Source: TK10-74A sp965263065
GTDB taxonomy: Bacteria > Chloroflexota > Dehalococcoidia > Bin125
Assembly: GCA_965263065.1 (NCBI GenBank)
Contig: CBDHGH010000003.1
Location: 2,542,001 to 2,606,000, forward strand
Direction of reading: 5' to 3'
Length of the DNA stretch: 64,000 bases
Part shown: one piece after another, positions 16,201 to 25,390 of the stretch
How positions within the stretch are numbered: position 1 is the first letter of the stretch
How the letters are laid out: every line of letters starts with the position of its first letter
Program-made: the position numbers and the translations under genes
Notes under the pieces: model-generated
What the model was told of the DNA's origin: nothing
Database searches by the model: none
What the model saw: the letters and a program-made list of their open reading frames with translations, nothing else

Positions 16201-17418
16201 TCAGGCCCCGTACTTCGCGAGGCGGCCGGCGTGCGCCATCGCCAGGGGCAGCGCCTCCTTGGCCGGGAACGTGCCCAGCATGCCCCGCGCGCAGTCCGCT
16301 TCGCTGAAGGCCGCCCCGGCGCGACGCCGCGTCGTGCGCGAGTGCAGCAGGAAGGGCGCCGGGTGCCAGGAATGCGCCGCCATCACGGCCGGCGTGGAGT
16401 GGTCGCCGCTGACGACGAGCACGTCCGGCCCCAGGTCGCGCAGGGCCGGCAGCGCGGCGTCGAACTCCTGCAGCTGCTCGACCTTGGCGTCGAAGTCGCC
16501 GTCCTCGCCGGCGGAGTCGGTGTACTTGTAGTGGCAGAAGAAGTAGTCGTAGTCCGGCCAGTGCTCGCCCAGCGCGGCGATCTGGTCGCCGATGTCGTTG
16601 CCCGCCGGGATCGCCGTCATGCCCGCCAGCCGCGCGAGGCCCCGATACATCGGGTAGATCGCGCAACTCGCGGGCGTGAGGCCCCACACCTCGCTCATCT
16701 GCGGCAGCGCCGGGATCGTCGCGAAGCCGCGCAGCACCAGCCCATTGGCCAGGGGCTCGTCCGCGATCAGCGGCGCGGCCCGCGCGACGAACTCGTTGAC
16801 CGCGGCCGCCGTCGCCTGCGCCTCCGGGGCCCGCGCCTGCGGGGTCAGGGCCCGGCTCGGCAGCGGCGCGACCCCTTCCGCCTGCGGGTCCGTCTCCGAG
16901 ACCGCGGCGCTCAGCCCCGCGCCCCGCAGCACCAGCACGAAGCGATGCTCCCGCACCGGCTCGACGAACACCTCCAGCCCCGCGATGCGGATGCTGCGCA
17001 GCCGCTCCACGATGGCGGCGGATTGCTCGCTGGGGAGCCGGCCGGCGCGACGGTCGCGGATCGTGCCGTCGCCGGCCAGGGTGCAGAAGTTGCCCCGCGC
17101 GGCGACGTCGCTGGGCTCCAGCGGGAAGCCGATCCCGGTCGCCTCCAGCACGCCGCGGCCGATGTCGAACTGCAAGGGGTCGTAGCCGAAGAGCGCCAGG
17201 TGACCGGGGCCCGAGCCCGGCGTGATCCCGTAGCCCACGGGCATCGAGAGGCCCAGCGCGCTCTCGCCGGCCAGCGCGTCGAGGTGCGGCGTGTGGGCGG
17301 TCTCCAACTCCGACAGTCCGCTATCCGGGTGCGGCAGGCCGCCGAGGCCGTCCAGCACCAGCCAGAGGATCTTGCTATCGGCGGGGCGATGCAGGCGCCG
17401 GGCGAGGTCGAGGTCCAT
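16201..17418 (-). CDS. apgM: 2,3-bisphosphoglycerate-independent phosphoglycerate mutase, ApgM type
   Basis: 405 residues of the archaeal-type cofactor-independent mutase, a member of the alkaline phosphatase superfamily. The first metal site is in WLVLDGLGGLPHP, and later sites are in KYTDSAGEDGD and VVSGDHSTPAVMAAHSWHP. It converts 3- to 2-phosphoglycerate. Start ATG at 17418 follows CAGGAGGTGG. The gene lies 38 nt downstream of pgk, matching its place in the pathway. Confidence 0.92.
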   Translation of the reverse strand: MDLDLARRLHRPADSKILWLVLDGLGGLPHPDSGLSELETAHTPHLDALAGESALGLSMPVGYGITPGSGPGHLALFGYDPLQFDIGRGVLEATGIGFPLEPSDVAARGNFCTLAGDGTIRDRRAGRLPSEQSAAIVERLRSIRIAGLEVFVEPVREHRFVLVLRGAGLSAAVSETDPQAEGVAPLPSRALTPQARAPEAQATAAAVNEFVARAAPLIADEPLANGLVLRGFATIPALPQMSEVWGLTPASCAIYPMYRGLARLAGMTAIPAGNDIGDQIAALGEHWPDYDYFFCHYKYTDSAGEDGDFDAKVEQLQEFDAALPALRDLGPDVLVVSGDHSTPAVMAAHSWHPAPFLLHSRTTRRRAGAAFSEADCARGMLGTFPAKEALPLAMAHAGRLAKYGA

Positions 17419-17456
17419 CTCGTGCCACCTCCTGGGGCTGCGCCGCCCCGACGGCC

Positions 17457-18728
17457 CTAGGCGTCCGGCAGCGCTGCGATTCCGGGCAACGTCCGCCCCT
17501 CGATCAGTGCCAACGCCGCCGCGCCGCCGGTGCTGCGATGCGCCATCTGATCGGCGACGCCCGCCTGCGCGGTGGCGGCCAGGGTCTCGCCGCCCGCCAC
17601 GATGACGTCGGCCGGCAGCCCCGCCAGCAACTGTGCCAGCGCCCGCGTCCCGCCGGCGAAGGCCTCGCGCTCGAAGAGGCCCATGGGGCCGTTCCAGATC
17701 ACGGTGCCCACGCCGGCCAGCGCCGCGCCGAACTGCTCGATGCTGCGCGGCCCGATGTCGAGGATGCACCAGCCGGGGGGCAGCGTCTCCTCGGCGAGCA
17801 GGAGCGGCCGCGCCCGCGGCGCCTGCTCCGGTCCCTGCGCGATGACGGCGTCGACGGGCAGCAGCAGGCGGCAGTCGTGCTGGACGGCCTCGGCCTGGAT
17901 GGCGCGCGCCTCATCGGCCATCCGCGGCTCCGCCAGCGACGCACCGATCTCGGCGCCGTTGGCGAGCAGGAACGTGTTGGCCATCGCGCCGCCGATGCAG
18001 AGCACGTCGGCGCGCGCGACGACGCTGTGCAGCAGGCCCAGCTTGTCGCTCACCTTCGCGCCGCCGCTCACCACCGCGACGGAGCCGTCGCCGGCGAAGA
18101 CGTTGGCCAGCCGCGCGATCTCCCGCTCCAGCAGCAGCCCGGCCGCGCTCGGCGCCAACCGCGCGACGGCGTCCACGGAGGCGTGCGCCCTGTGCGCCGC
18201 CCCAAACGCGTCGTTGACGTACAGATCGGCCAGAGCGGCCAGGCGCGACGCGAACCCGGCGTCGTTGGCTTCCTCTTCGGGGTGGAAGCGCAGGTTCTCC
18301 AGCAGTAGCACGTCGCCGGGGCGCAGCGCGGCGGCGGCGGCTTCCACGTCGGGGCCCACGCAGTCGCGGACGGTTCGCACCGGCGCGCCGATCAGGCGGC
18401 CGAGCACGCCCGCCAGCGGCGCCAGCCGGTACTCGTCGCGGACCACGCCGCCGGGACGGCCCAGGTGCGAACAGACGATCACCGCCGCGCCGTGCTCGCG
18501 CAGGTACTCGATGCTGGGCACGGCCGCGCGGATGCGCGCATCGTCCGCCACCCGCCAGCCGTCGTGGGTCGCGGCGAGCGGCACGTTGAAGTCGGCGCGC
18601 AGCAGGACGGTCTTGCCCGCCACGTCGAGATCGCGCAGGGAGCGCTTGCGGATCACACGCACGGGGCCCGTCGATCGGGAGCCCATCGATCGGGGGCAAT
18701 GCGTCGGGGTGGTCTGGGCGTTCGGCAC
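17457..18728 (-). CDS. pgk: Phosphoglycerate kinase
   Basis: 423 residues. LLRADFNVPL, CSHLGRPGG, LLLENLRFHPEEEAND and the C-terminal nucleotide-binding GGGxT-like VAGGETLAA and STGGAAAL are in order. It makes ATP and 3-phosphoglycerate. The N-terminus is about 25 residues longer than usual if the GTG at 18728 is used; an internal ATG (18686) lies after a small duplicated CGATCGGG segment, so the true start is uncertain. rpiB precedes it by about 50 nt. Confidence 0.93.
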   Translation of the reverse strand: MPNAQTTPTHCPRSMGSRSTGPVRVIRKRSLRDLDVAGKTVLLRADFNVPLAATHDGWRVADDARIRAAVPSIEYLREHGAAVIVCSHLGRPGGVVRDEYRLAPLAGVLGRLIGAPVRTVRDCVGPDVEAAAAALRPGDVLLLENLRFHPEEEANDAGFASRLAALADLYVNDAFGAAHRAHASVDAVARLAPSAAGLLLEREIARLANVFAGDGSVAVVSGGAKVSDKLGLLHSVVARADVLCIGGAMANTFLLANGAEIGASLAEPRMADEARAIQAEAVQHDCRLLLPVDAVIAQGPEQAPRARPLLLAEETLPPGWCILDIGPRSIEQFGAALAGVGTVIWNGPMGLFEREAFAGGTRALAQLLAGLPADVIVAGGETLAATAQAGVADQMAHRSTGGAAALALIEGRTLPGIAALPDA

Positions 18729-18779
18729 GGGCGTCTCTCGGGCTGGTTGGCGACGGGCTGGTCTGCGGCGGGCTGGCGA

Positions 18780-19232
18780 TCAGTCGCGAGCGTACTCGCT
18801 GTCCAGCGCCTCGATCTTGGCGACCCGCCGCGCGTGGCGGCCGCCCTCGAACTCGTGGCTGAGGAAGGCGCGCACGATGTCCAGCGCCACCTGCTCGCCC
18901 ACGACCAGCCCGCCGAGGGCGAGGATGTTGGCGTTCGTGTGCGCCCGCGCGCGCCCGGCCGACCAGGCGTCGTGGCAGAGGGCGGCGCGACCACCGGGAA
19001 CCTTGTTCGCCGCGATGCTGACGCCCACGCCGTTGCTGCAGATGACGATTCCGAGATCGGCCTCTCCGGCCACGACGCTCCGCGCCAGTGGGATGGCGAT
19101 GTCCGGGTAGTCGACCGACTCCGGGCTGTGCGCGCCGAAGTCGTGCAGATCATGCCGCAGCGCGGCCAACTCGGCGCGCAGGAACTCCTTCAGGCGATAG
19201 CCGGCGTGGTCGCTGCCGATGGCAATGCGCAC
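18780..19232 (-). CDS. rpiB: Ribose-5-phosphate isomerase B
   Basis: 150 residues. The N-terminal IAIGSDHAGYRLKEFL, SVDYPDIA, ICSNGVGVSIAANKV with its active-site Cys, and ANILALGG define RpiB (RpiB/LacAB family). It interconverts ribose-5-phosphate and ribulose-5-phosphate. GTG at 19232 follows GGGGGAG. It is followed by pgk and preceded by tsaC. Confidence 0.92.
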   Translation of the reverse strand: MRIAIGSDHAGYRLKEFLRAELAALRHDLHDFGAHSPESVDYPDIAIPLARSVVAGEADLGIVICSNGVGVSIAANKVPGGRAALCHDAWSAGRARAHTNANILALGGLVVGEQVALDIVRAFLSHEFEGGRHARRVAKIEALDSEYARD

Positions 19233-19279
19233 CGCGGACTCCCCCGGAACTGCTCGCCGGTCTCGCGACCGGCGGCCCG

Positions 19280-19948
19280 TCAGCCGCCTGCGGCGCCGTG
19301 CCGCCGCAACAGCGCCTGGATGTCCTCGTCGCTCAGGGCGCCGGGTCGCAGGATGCGCGGCTCGTCGTCGCTCCAGGCGAGAATAGTCGAGGCCGTGCCC
19401 TGGGGCAGCACACCGCCCTCCGGCAGCACCGTGACGGCCTCGCCGAGCGACGCCCGCACGTCGTCCGCGCGCAGCGCCGGCGGCTCGCCGTGGCGATTGG
19501 CGCTGCTGCCCGTCAGCGGCGCGTCGACGGCGGCCAGCAGCCCCAACGCCAGCGGATGATCGGGGATGCGCACCGCGACGGTCTTGCCCGGCACGGCCAG
19601 CGACCGCCAGTCCGGGTTGCGCGGCAGCACCAGCGTCACCGCGCCCGGCCAGACCTCGGCCGCCAGCGTCCGCGCCCCGGCGGGAATGTCGGTCGCGACG
19701 CGGTCCAGCCACTCCAGCGACGGCAGGAAGATGGGCATCGCGTCATCGTCGGGGCGCTGCTTGCAGGCGTAGCAGTGCATCACCGCGGCCCCGTCGGAGG
19801 CGAGCGCCGAGAGCGCGTACTGGGTATCGGTCGGCAGCCCCAGCAGACCGCCGTCGCGCAGCACGCCGGCGCCGCGCTCGATCAGGCCCTCGATCGAGTC
19901 CGCCATCGAGTCCGCCGCCGCGCCCTCCGATGGCTCCGTCGCGCCCAT
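19280..19948 (-). CDS. tsaC: L-threonylcarbamoyladenylate synthase (YrdC/Sua5 family)
   Basis: 222 residues of the YrdC fold. GGLLGLPTDTQYALS, KQRPDDDAMPIFL, VWPGAVTLVLP, VAVRIPDHPLA and LTGSSANRHGEPP are all recognisable. The enzyme forms threonylcarbamoyl-AMP for the t6A modification of ANN-decoding tRNAs. Start ATG at 19948 lies 4 nt after AAAGGTGGG. It is the first gene of the minus-strand cluster and diverges from guaA. miaA, also a tRNA A37 modifier, is in the same cluster. Confidence 0.9.
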   Translation of the reverse strand: MGATEPSEGAAADSMADSIEGLIERGAGVLRDGGLLGLPTDTQYALSALASDGAAVMHCYACKQRPDDDAMPIFLPSLEWLDRVATDIPAGARTLAAEVWPGAVTLVLPRNPDWRSLAVPGKTVAVRIPDHPLALGLLAAVDAPLTGSSANRHGEPPALRADDVRASLGEAVTVLPEGGVLPQGTASTILAWSDDEPRILRPGALSDEDIQALLRRHGAAGG

Positions 19949-20135
19949 GCTGCCCACCTTTCCCCGGTCGGCGCCCCGCGCGCGTCCGTTAGGACAACTG
20001 TTCTTGACCCGAGTATACACGTGCGCTACACCTGCCCTGGGCGCACGAGCGCCCTCCCCGCCAGAGGCCGTCGGGGCCATCAGGCAATCTTCGGCGTCGA
20101 TTCGCACGACGGCGCCGGCCCGGGAGGGGAAGGTC

Positions 20136-21848
20136 TTGATCGACTCCGAGCCGACGGCCGTCCCCGCGCCCGACCGGGTCGATCCTGCCGGTCCCGACCA
20201 CCCCGTCCGCGAGCGCATCCGCGGCACCGACGATCTGGAAGTCTCCGCCTATCTGGAGGTGGCGCGCGAGCGCCAGGGCGACCGCCCGTCCCGCGGCGAG
20301 GCGAAGCCGCCGCGTGAGGCGATCGTGATCATGGACTTCGGCTCTCAGACGAGCATGTTGATCGCGCGGCGCGTGCGGGAACTCAACGTCTACTGCGAGC
20401 TGCTGCCGCACACGGCGTCCTGGGAGCGGGTGCAGGCGCTCAACCCCAAGGGCTTCATCCTCTCGGGCGGGCCGGCCTCGGTGCACGACGACGGCGCGCC
20501 CTCGGCCCCGGCCTACGTCTACGAGAGCGGCCTGCCCGTGCTGGGCATCTGCTACGGCATGCAGACGATGACGACCGCGCTGGGCGGTCGCGTGACCGGC
20601 GGTCGCGAACGAGAGTTCGGCCACGCCGTGATTCACCACGAGCGCGAGCCGGACCTCCTGGCCGAGTTGCCCCCGGCGATGCCCGTTTGGATGAGCCACG
20701 GCGACCGCATCGCCCAGGTGCCCCCCGGCTTCCGCGTGCTCGCGTCGAGCGAGACGATCCCCGTGGCCGCGATGGGCAACGACCGCGGCCTGTACGGCAT
20801 CCAGTTCCACCCCGAAGTCGTCCACACGCCCGACGGCGACCGCCTGATCCGCAACTTCGTGCGGGAGATCTGCGGCTGCCGCGGCGACTGGACGCCGGCC
20901 AACTTCGTGCAGCAGGCCGTGGCCGACATCCGCGCCCAGGTGGGCGACGGCCGCGTCATCTGCGCCCTCAGCGGCGGCGTCGATTCGGCGGTGGCGGCGG
21001 CGCTTGTGCATCGCGCAGTGGGCGACCAGCTGACCTGCATCTTCGTCGACAACGGCCTGCTGCGCCGCGAGGAGCCGGAGCGCGTGGTGCGCACGTTCCG
21101 CAAGCACCTCGCCATCGACCTGCGCCACATCGACGCGGTCGATCTGTTCCTGGAGGAGTTGGCCGGCGTCACGGACCCGGAGACGAAGCGAAAACGCATC
21201 GGCGAGACCTTCATCGCCGTCTTCGAGGAGGCCGCCCAGGACCTGGGCGAGGTCGCCTCCATGGTGCAGGGCACGACCTACCCCGACGTCGTGGAGAGCG
21301 CCGGCACCGGCGTCGGCGGCGTCACCGCGACGATCAAATCGCACCACAACGTCGGCGGTCTGCCCGAGCGCATGCGGCTCACCCTGGTCGAGCCGCTGCG
21401 TTACCTGTTCAAGGACGAGGTGCGCAAGGTCGGCGTCGAGTTGGGCCTGCCACCCGAGATGGTCTACCGGCAGCCCTTCCCGGGCCCCGGGCTGGCGATC
21501 CGCATCATCGGCGCGGTCACGCGCGCCAAGCTGGAGACGCTGCGCGCCGCCGACTGGGTCGTGATGGACGAGATCAAGGACGCCGACCTCTACGGGGATC
21601 TCTGGCAGTCGTTCGCGATCCTCACCGACACCCGATCCGTCGGCGTGCAGGGCGACGCCCGCACCTACGGCCACGTCGTCGCCATCCGGGCGGTGACCGC
21701 CGAAGACGCCATGACGGCCGACTGGGCGCGCCTGCCCTACGACGTCCTGGCCCGCATCGCGAACCGCATCGTCAACGAGGCGCCGGCGGTCAACCGGGTG
21801 GTGCTCGACATCACGTCGAAGCCGCCCGGCACGATCGAGTGGGAATAG
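20136..21848 (+). CDS. guaA: GMP synthase (glutamine-hydrolysing)
   Basis: GuaA converts XMP to GMP with glutamine and ATP. The amidotransferase domain carries GICYGMQ (catalytic Cys) and QFHPEV (His); the synthetase domain carries the PP-loop ALSGGVDSAV, and the dimerisation domain ends in ITSKPPGTIEWE. The core starts at IVIMDFGSQ (ATG 20331, or GTG 20325). A TTG at 20136 preceded by GGGAGGGGAAGG would add about 63 residues rich in Pro, Arg and Glu that are not part of the usual enzyme. The usual length of about 510 favours the later start; the stronger ribosome-binding site favours 20136. First gene of the purine operon. Confidence 0.93.
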   Translation: MIDSEPTAVPAPDRVDPAGPDHPVRERIRGTDDLEVSAYLEVARERQGDRPSRGEAKPPREAIVIMDFGSQTSMLIARRVRELNVYCELLPHTASWERVQALNPKGFILSGGPASVHDDGAPSAPAYVYESGLPVLGICYGMQTMTTALGGRVTGGREREFGHAVIHHEREPDLLAELPPAMPVWMSHGDRIAQVPPGFRVLASSETIPVAAMGNDRGLYGIQFHPEVVHTPDGDRLIRNFVREICGCRGDWTPANFVQQAVADIRAQVGDGRVICALSGGVDSAVAAALVHRAVGDQLTCIFVDNGLLRREEPERVVRTFRKHLAIDLRHIDAVDLFLEELAGVTDPETKRKRIGETFIAVFEEAAQDLGEVASMVQGTTYPDVVESAGTGVGGVTATIKSHHNVGGLPERMRLTLVEPLRYLFKDEVRKVGVELGLPPEMVYRQPFPGPGLAIRIIGAVTRAKLETLRAADWVVMDEIKDADLYGDLWQSFAILTDTRSVGVQGDARTYGHVVAIRAVTAEDAMTADWARLPYDVLARIANRIVNEAPAVNRVVLDITSKPPGTIEWE

Positions 21849-21880
21849 GGCGAGTGGGAATAGGGCGAGTGGGAGCGAGG
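21837..21880 (+). repeat. 15-bp tandem repeat across the guaA stop
   Basis: The unit GAGTGGGAATAGGGC occurs twice in full from 21837 and a third time in part. The first copy contains the guaA stop codon (TAG) and the last two residues of the protein; the second copy repeats that stop in frame. The third part lies just before the next start at 21889. Confidence 0.8.
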
Positions 21881-21888
21881 CGGCGCCG

Positions 21889-22320
21889 ATGATCATCACG
21901 ATCTGCTCCAGCATGACCCTGGCCGACCGCATCCGCGAGGTCCAGGCGGAGCTCGAAGCGCTCGGGCACACGGTCTACATCCCGGTCGAGAACGAGCAGT
22001 TCGACTACCAGGAGGCCAGCGACGTCGAGCGGGCCCAGCTCAAGCGCGACCACGATCTGATCCGCGAGCACTGGCGCAAGATCCAGCGCTCGCAGGCCAT
22101 CCTCGTCCTCAACGAGGACGTCAAGGGCATCGCCAGTTACGTGGGTGGCAACTCGTTCCTCGAGATGGGCTTCGCCCACATCCTCGACCTGCCGATCTAC
22201 ATGATGCAGCCCGTCCCCGAGATGCCCTACCAGAGTGAGATGGCCGCCATGGACGCCACCATCATCGACGGCGACCTCTCCCGCATCCCGATGCACCCGC
22301 CGGCGCACGGCGCCGCATGA
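21889..22320 (+). CDS. Nucleoside 2-deoxyribosyltransferase-like protein
   Basis: A 143-residue protein with a Rossmann-like start (MIITICSSMTLADRIREVQ), a helix with many charged residues (VERAQLKRDHDLIREHWRKI), SQAILVLNEDV and GGNSFLEMGFAHILDLPIYMM. The arrangement, especially the N-terminal 'CSSM' loop and the 'G.nsflEmGfA' segment with its Glu, resembles nucleoside 2-deoxyribosyltransferases and related nucleotide-handling proteins. It sits between guaA and purD and overlaps purD by 4 nt, suggesting a role in nucleotide metabolism or clean-up. The activity is unproven. Confidence 0.6.
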   Translation: MIITICSSMTLADRIREVQAELEALGHTVYIPVENEQFDYQEASDVERAQLKRDHDLIREHWRKIQRSQAILVLNEDVKGIASYVGGNSFLEMGFAHILDLPIYMMQPVPEMPYQSEMAAMDATIIDGDLSRIPMHPPAHGAA

Positions 22321-23609
22321 GAGTCCTCGTCGTCGGCGGGGGCGGTCGCGAGCACGCGCTGGCATGGGGCGTCAGCCGCAGCCCCGGCTGCGACGCCCTG
22401 TTCTGCGCGCCCGGCAACGCCGGCACCGCCCTCCTCCTGCGCGAGGCCGGCCTGGGCGACAATCTGCCCGTCGACGCCGAGGACGTCCCCGGCGTCCTGG
22501 CCGCGGCCCGCGAGCGGGCCATCGACTTCGTCGTCGTGGGCCCCGAGGCGCCGCTGGCCGCCGGCATGGTCGATGCGCTGTCGGCCGCGGGCATCCTGGC
22601 CTTCGGCCCCACGCAGGCCGCGGCCCGGATCGAGTCGTCCAAGTGGTTCGCCAAGCAGACCATGCGCGACGCCGGGGTGCCCCACGCGGCCGGCGCAGCC
22701 TTCGACGACCCGGCCGCCGCCCACGCCTTCATCGACGCGACGTTCCCGCCCGACGGCCCCGCCCCCGTGATCAAGGCCGACGGGCTCGCCGCCGGCAAGG
22801 GCGTGATCGTGCCCGCCTCGATCGCCGAGGCGCACGTGGCCGTCGATGCACTGCTGGGCGGCCGCTTCGGCGCGGCCTCCGCGACGGTCGTCGTGGAGGA
22901 GCGCCTGTCCGGGCGGGAGGCCAGCGCCATGGCGCTCGTCGACGGCGACACCGTGCTGCCGCTGCCCCTCTCCTGCGACTACAAGCGCGCCCTCGACGGC
23001 GACAGCGGCCCCAACACCGGTGGCATGGGCGTCTACAGCCCGCCCGGCTTCCTGGGGCCCGACGCCTGGACCTCGCTGGTCGAGTCGGTCCATCGGCCGG
23101 TGGCGCGCGCACTGCAGGCCGCGGCATGTCCCTACCGGGGGCTGCTCTACGGCGGCCTGATGGTCGACGAGTCGGGCGCGCCCCGCGTGATCGAGTTCAA
23201 CTGCCGTTTCGGCGATCCCGAGACGCAGGTGCTGGCGCCCCAACTGCGCTCCGACCTGCTGGCCCTGCTGGTCGCCTGCGCCGAGGGGCGGCTCGCGACC
23301 GCGCGCGCCGAATGGTCGGGCGAGGCGGCGGTGGGGGTCGTGCTGGCCAGCGGCGGCTACCCGGGCGCGTACGAGACCGGGCATCGGATCAGCGGTCTCG
23401 ACAGCGTCGATCCCGGCATCCTCGTCTTCCACGCCGGCACGGCCCTGGACGCCACCGGCGACGTCGTGACCAGCGGTGGGCGCGTGCTGGTTGTCGTGGG
23501 GCTCGGGCCCGATCTGGCGACGGCGCGGGCGCGGGCATACGCTAACGCCTCGCGCATCGAGTTCGAGGGGCGGCACTACCGCACCGACATCGCGGCGCGG
23601 GAGTTGTGA
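22317..23609 (+). CDS. purD: Phosphoribosylamine-glycine ligase
   Basis: 430 residues. VLVVGGGGREHALAW at the N-terminus, the ATP-grasp core KADGLAAGKGVIVP, NTGGMGVYSP and EFNCRFGDPETQ identify PurD (GAR synthetase), the second step of purine synthesis. It overlaps the preceding gene by ATGA. Length is normal. Confidence 0.96.
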   Translation: MRVLVVGGGGREHALAWGVSRSPGCDALFCAPGNAGTALLLREAGLGDNLPVDAEDVPGVLAAARERAIDFVVVGPEAPLAAGMVDALSAAGILAFGPTQAAARIESSKWFAKQTMRDAGVPHAAGAAFDDPAAAHAFIDATFPPDGPAPVIKADGLAAGKGVIVPASIAEAHVAVDALLGGRFGAASATVVVEERLSGREASAMALVDGDTVLPLPLSCDYKRALDGDSGPNTGGMGVYSPPGFLGPDAWTSLVESVHRPVARALQAAACPYRGLLYGGLMVDESGAPRVIEFNCRFGDPETQVLAPQLRSDLLALLVACAEGRLATARAEWSGEAAVGVVLASGGYPGAYETGHRISGLDSVDPGILVFHAGTALDATGDVVTSGGRVLVVVGLGPDLATARARAYANASRIEFEGRHYRTDIAAREL

Positions 23610-23652
23610 CCCGGCGCCGCCCCGCCGTGGGCCTGTCGGAGAGGGATAGCCA

Positions 23653-23988
23653 ATGACCGAGCCCAATCTGCAGCGCAACGCCGACACCCGCCAGGTGGAG
23701 ATGCTGCCCGGCATCACCCGCCGGACGCTGAATCACGGCGACCGCACCTCCATCCATGAGATCCGCATCGCCAAGGACGCGGTCGTGCCCAACCACAGCC
23801 ACCCGCACGAGCAGACCGGCTACCTCGTCTCCGGGCGCGTCCTCTTCGAGATGCCCGGCACGACCCGGGAGCTCGGCCCCGGCGACTCCTGGCTCGTCCC
23901 CGGCGACGTCGACCACCAGGTGACGGCGCTGGAGGAATCGATCGCGATCGACATCTTCTCCCCCGTGCGCGAGGACTACCTCGACTGA
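23653..23988 (+). CDS. Cupin-domain protein
   Basis: 111 residues with a single cupin barrel. The first motif is NHSHPHEQTGYLVSGR, giving two His and a Glu/Gln for metal; the second is PGDSWLVPGDVDHQV. The protein has no further domain. It lies inside the purine operon between purD and purB, but nothing indicates a purine substrate; single-domain cupins include dioxygenases, isomerases and binding proteins. The start follows GGAGAGGGATAG. Confidence 0.85.
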   Translation: MTEPNLQRNADTRQVEMLPGITRRTLNHGDRTSIHEIRIAKDAVVPNHSHPHEQTGYLVSGRVLFEMPGTTRELGPGDSWLVPGDVDHQVTALEESIAIDIFSPVREDYLD

Positions 23989-24033
23989 CCCGCCCGGCAC
24001 GACGCCGGCGCAGCGGAAGGCTCTGCGACCCCG

Positions 24034-25353
24034 ATGATCCCGCGCTACTCCCGCCCCGCCATGGCCGCGCTCTGGACAGACCAGGCCAAGTACGAGCGCT
24101 GGCTGCAGGTCGAGATCGCCGCCGTGCAAGCCTGGGCCGCCGAGGGCGTCGTGCCGCAGGCCGCCGCCGACGCCGTCGCGGCCGACGCATCATTCGTGCT
24201 GGAGGACCTCGACCGCTACCAGGCGGAGACCCACCACGACGTGACCGCCTTCCTGCGCTCCGTCTCCGACTCCCTGGGCGACGAGGGACGCTGGGTGCAC
24301 CTCGGCCTGACCTCATCCGATGTCTGGGACACGGCGACGTCGCTGCAACTGCGCGATGCGGCGGCGCTGTTGCAGACGGAACTGGCGCGGCTCGAGGCGG
24401 TCCTGGTCGCCAAGGCGCAGGAGCACAAGCGCACGCTGATGGTGGGCCGCACGCACGGCATCCACGCCGAGCCGATGACCTTCGGGCTAGTGCTCGCCCT
24501 CTGGGCCGATGAGGTGCGGCGGGGCCGCGCCCGCCTGACGGCCGCCACCGCCTCAATCGCGGTGGGCAAGATCAGCGGCGCCGTCGGGACGCACGCCACG
24601 GTCCCGCCCTCGGCCGAGGAGCGCATCTGCGCGGGACTCGGCCTGGGCGTCGCGCCGGTGTCCAATCAGATCCTCCAGCGCGACCGGCACGCGGAGTTCG
24701 TCTCGACCCTGGCGCTGATCGCGGCCTCGCTGGAGAAGTTCGCGGTGCAGATCCGCCACATGCAGCGCACCGAACTGCGCGAGGCCGAGGAGCCCTTCCT
24801 GCCCGGCCAGACCGGTTCCTCGGCGATGCCGCACAAGCGCAACCCCGAGAAGTGCGAGCGCATCAGCGGCCTGGCCCGCGTGATCCGCGGCTACGCCACG
24901 ACCGCGCTGGAGAACGTCGCGCTCTGGCACGAGCGCGACATCTCGCACTCGTCGACGGAGCGCATCATCTTCCCCGACGCCTGCATCCTGCTCGACTACA
25001 TGCTCGACATGTTCAGCTGGATCATGGAGAACCTGGTCGTCTACCCGGAGCACATGCGCGAGAACATGGAGCGCTCCTACGGGCTCGTCTTCTCGCAGCG
25101 CGTGCTGCTGGCGCTCGTCGAGCGCGGCATGCCCCGCGAGGCCGCCTACAAGCTCGTGCAGGCCCACGCGATGACCGCCTGGAACGAGCGACGCCCCTTC
25201 TTCGACCTGCTCGCCGGCGACGCCGCCGTGCTGGCCGCGCTGCGCCCGGCCGATGGATCGGCGGCGGATCCGGTCGAGTCGCTGCGGGAGCTATTCGACC
25301 CCACGTACTACCTGCGCCATCTGGACGCCAGTTTCGGGCGTCTGGGCATCTGA
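24034..25353 (+). CDS. purB: Adenylosuccinate lyase
   Basis: 439 residues of the fumarase/aspartase superfamily. GLTSSDVWDTA, GRTHGIHAEPMTFG and the signature loop TGSSAMPHKRNPEKCERISG with catalytic Ser are present. It acts twice in purine synthesis, splitting SAICAR and adenylosuccinate. It lies between the cupin gene and purC, and length is typical of the bacterial short form. Confidence 0.96.
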   Translation: MIPRYSRPAMAALWTDQAKYERWLQVEIAAVQAWAAEGVVPQAAADAVAADASFVLEDLDRYQAETHHDVTAFLRSVSDSLGDEGRWVHLGLTSSDVWDTATSLQLRDAAALLQTELARLEAVLVAKAQEHKRTLMVGRTHGIHAEPMTFGLVLALWADEVRRGRARLTAATASIAVGKISGAVGTHATVPPSAEERICAGLGLGVAPVSNQILQRDRHAEFVSTLALIAASLEKFAVQIRHMQRTELREAEEPFLPGQTGSSAMPHKRNPEKCERISGLARVIRGYATTALENVALWHERDISHSSTERIIFPDACILLDYMLDMFSWIMENLVVYPEHMRENMERSYGLVFSQRVLLALVERGMPREAAYKLVQAHAMTAWNERRPFFDLLAGDAAVLAALRPADGSAADPVESLRELFDPTYYLRHLDASFGRLGI

Positions 25354-25390
25354 ACGGCCCCGCCCCGGGGCGAATCGACGGGAGAGCACC

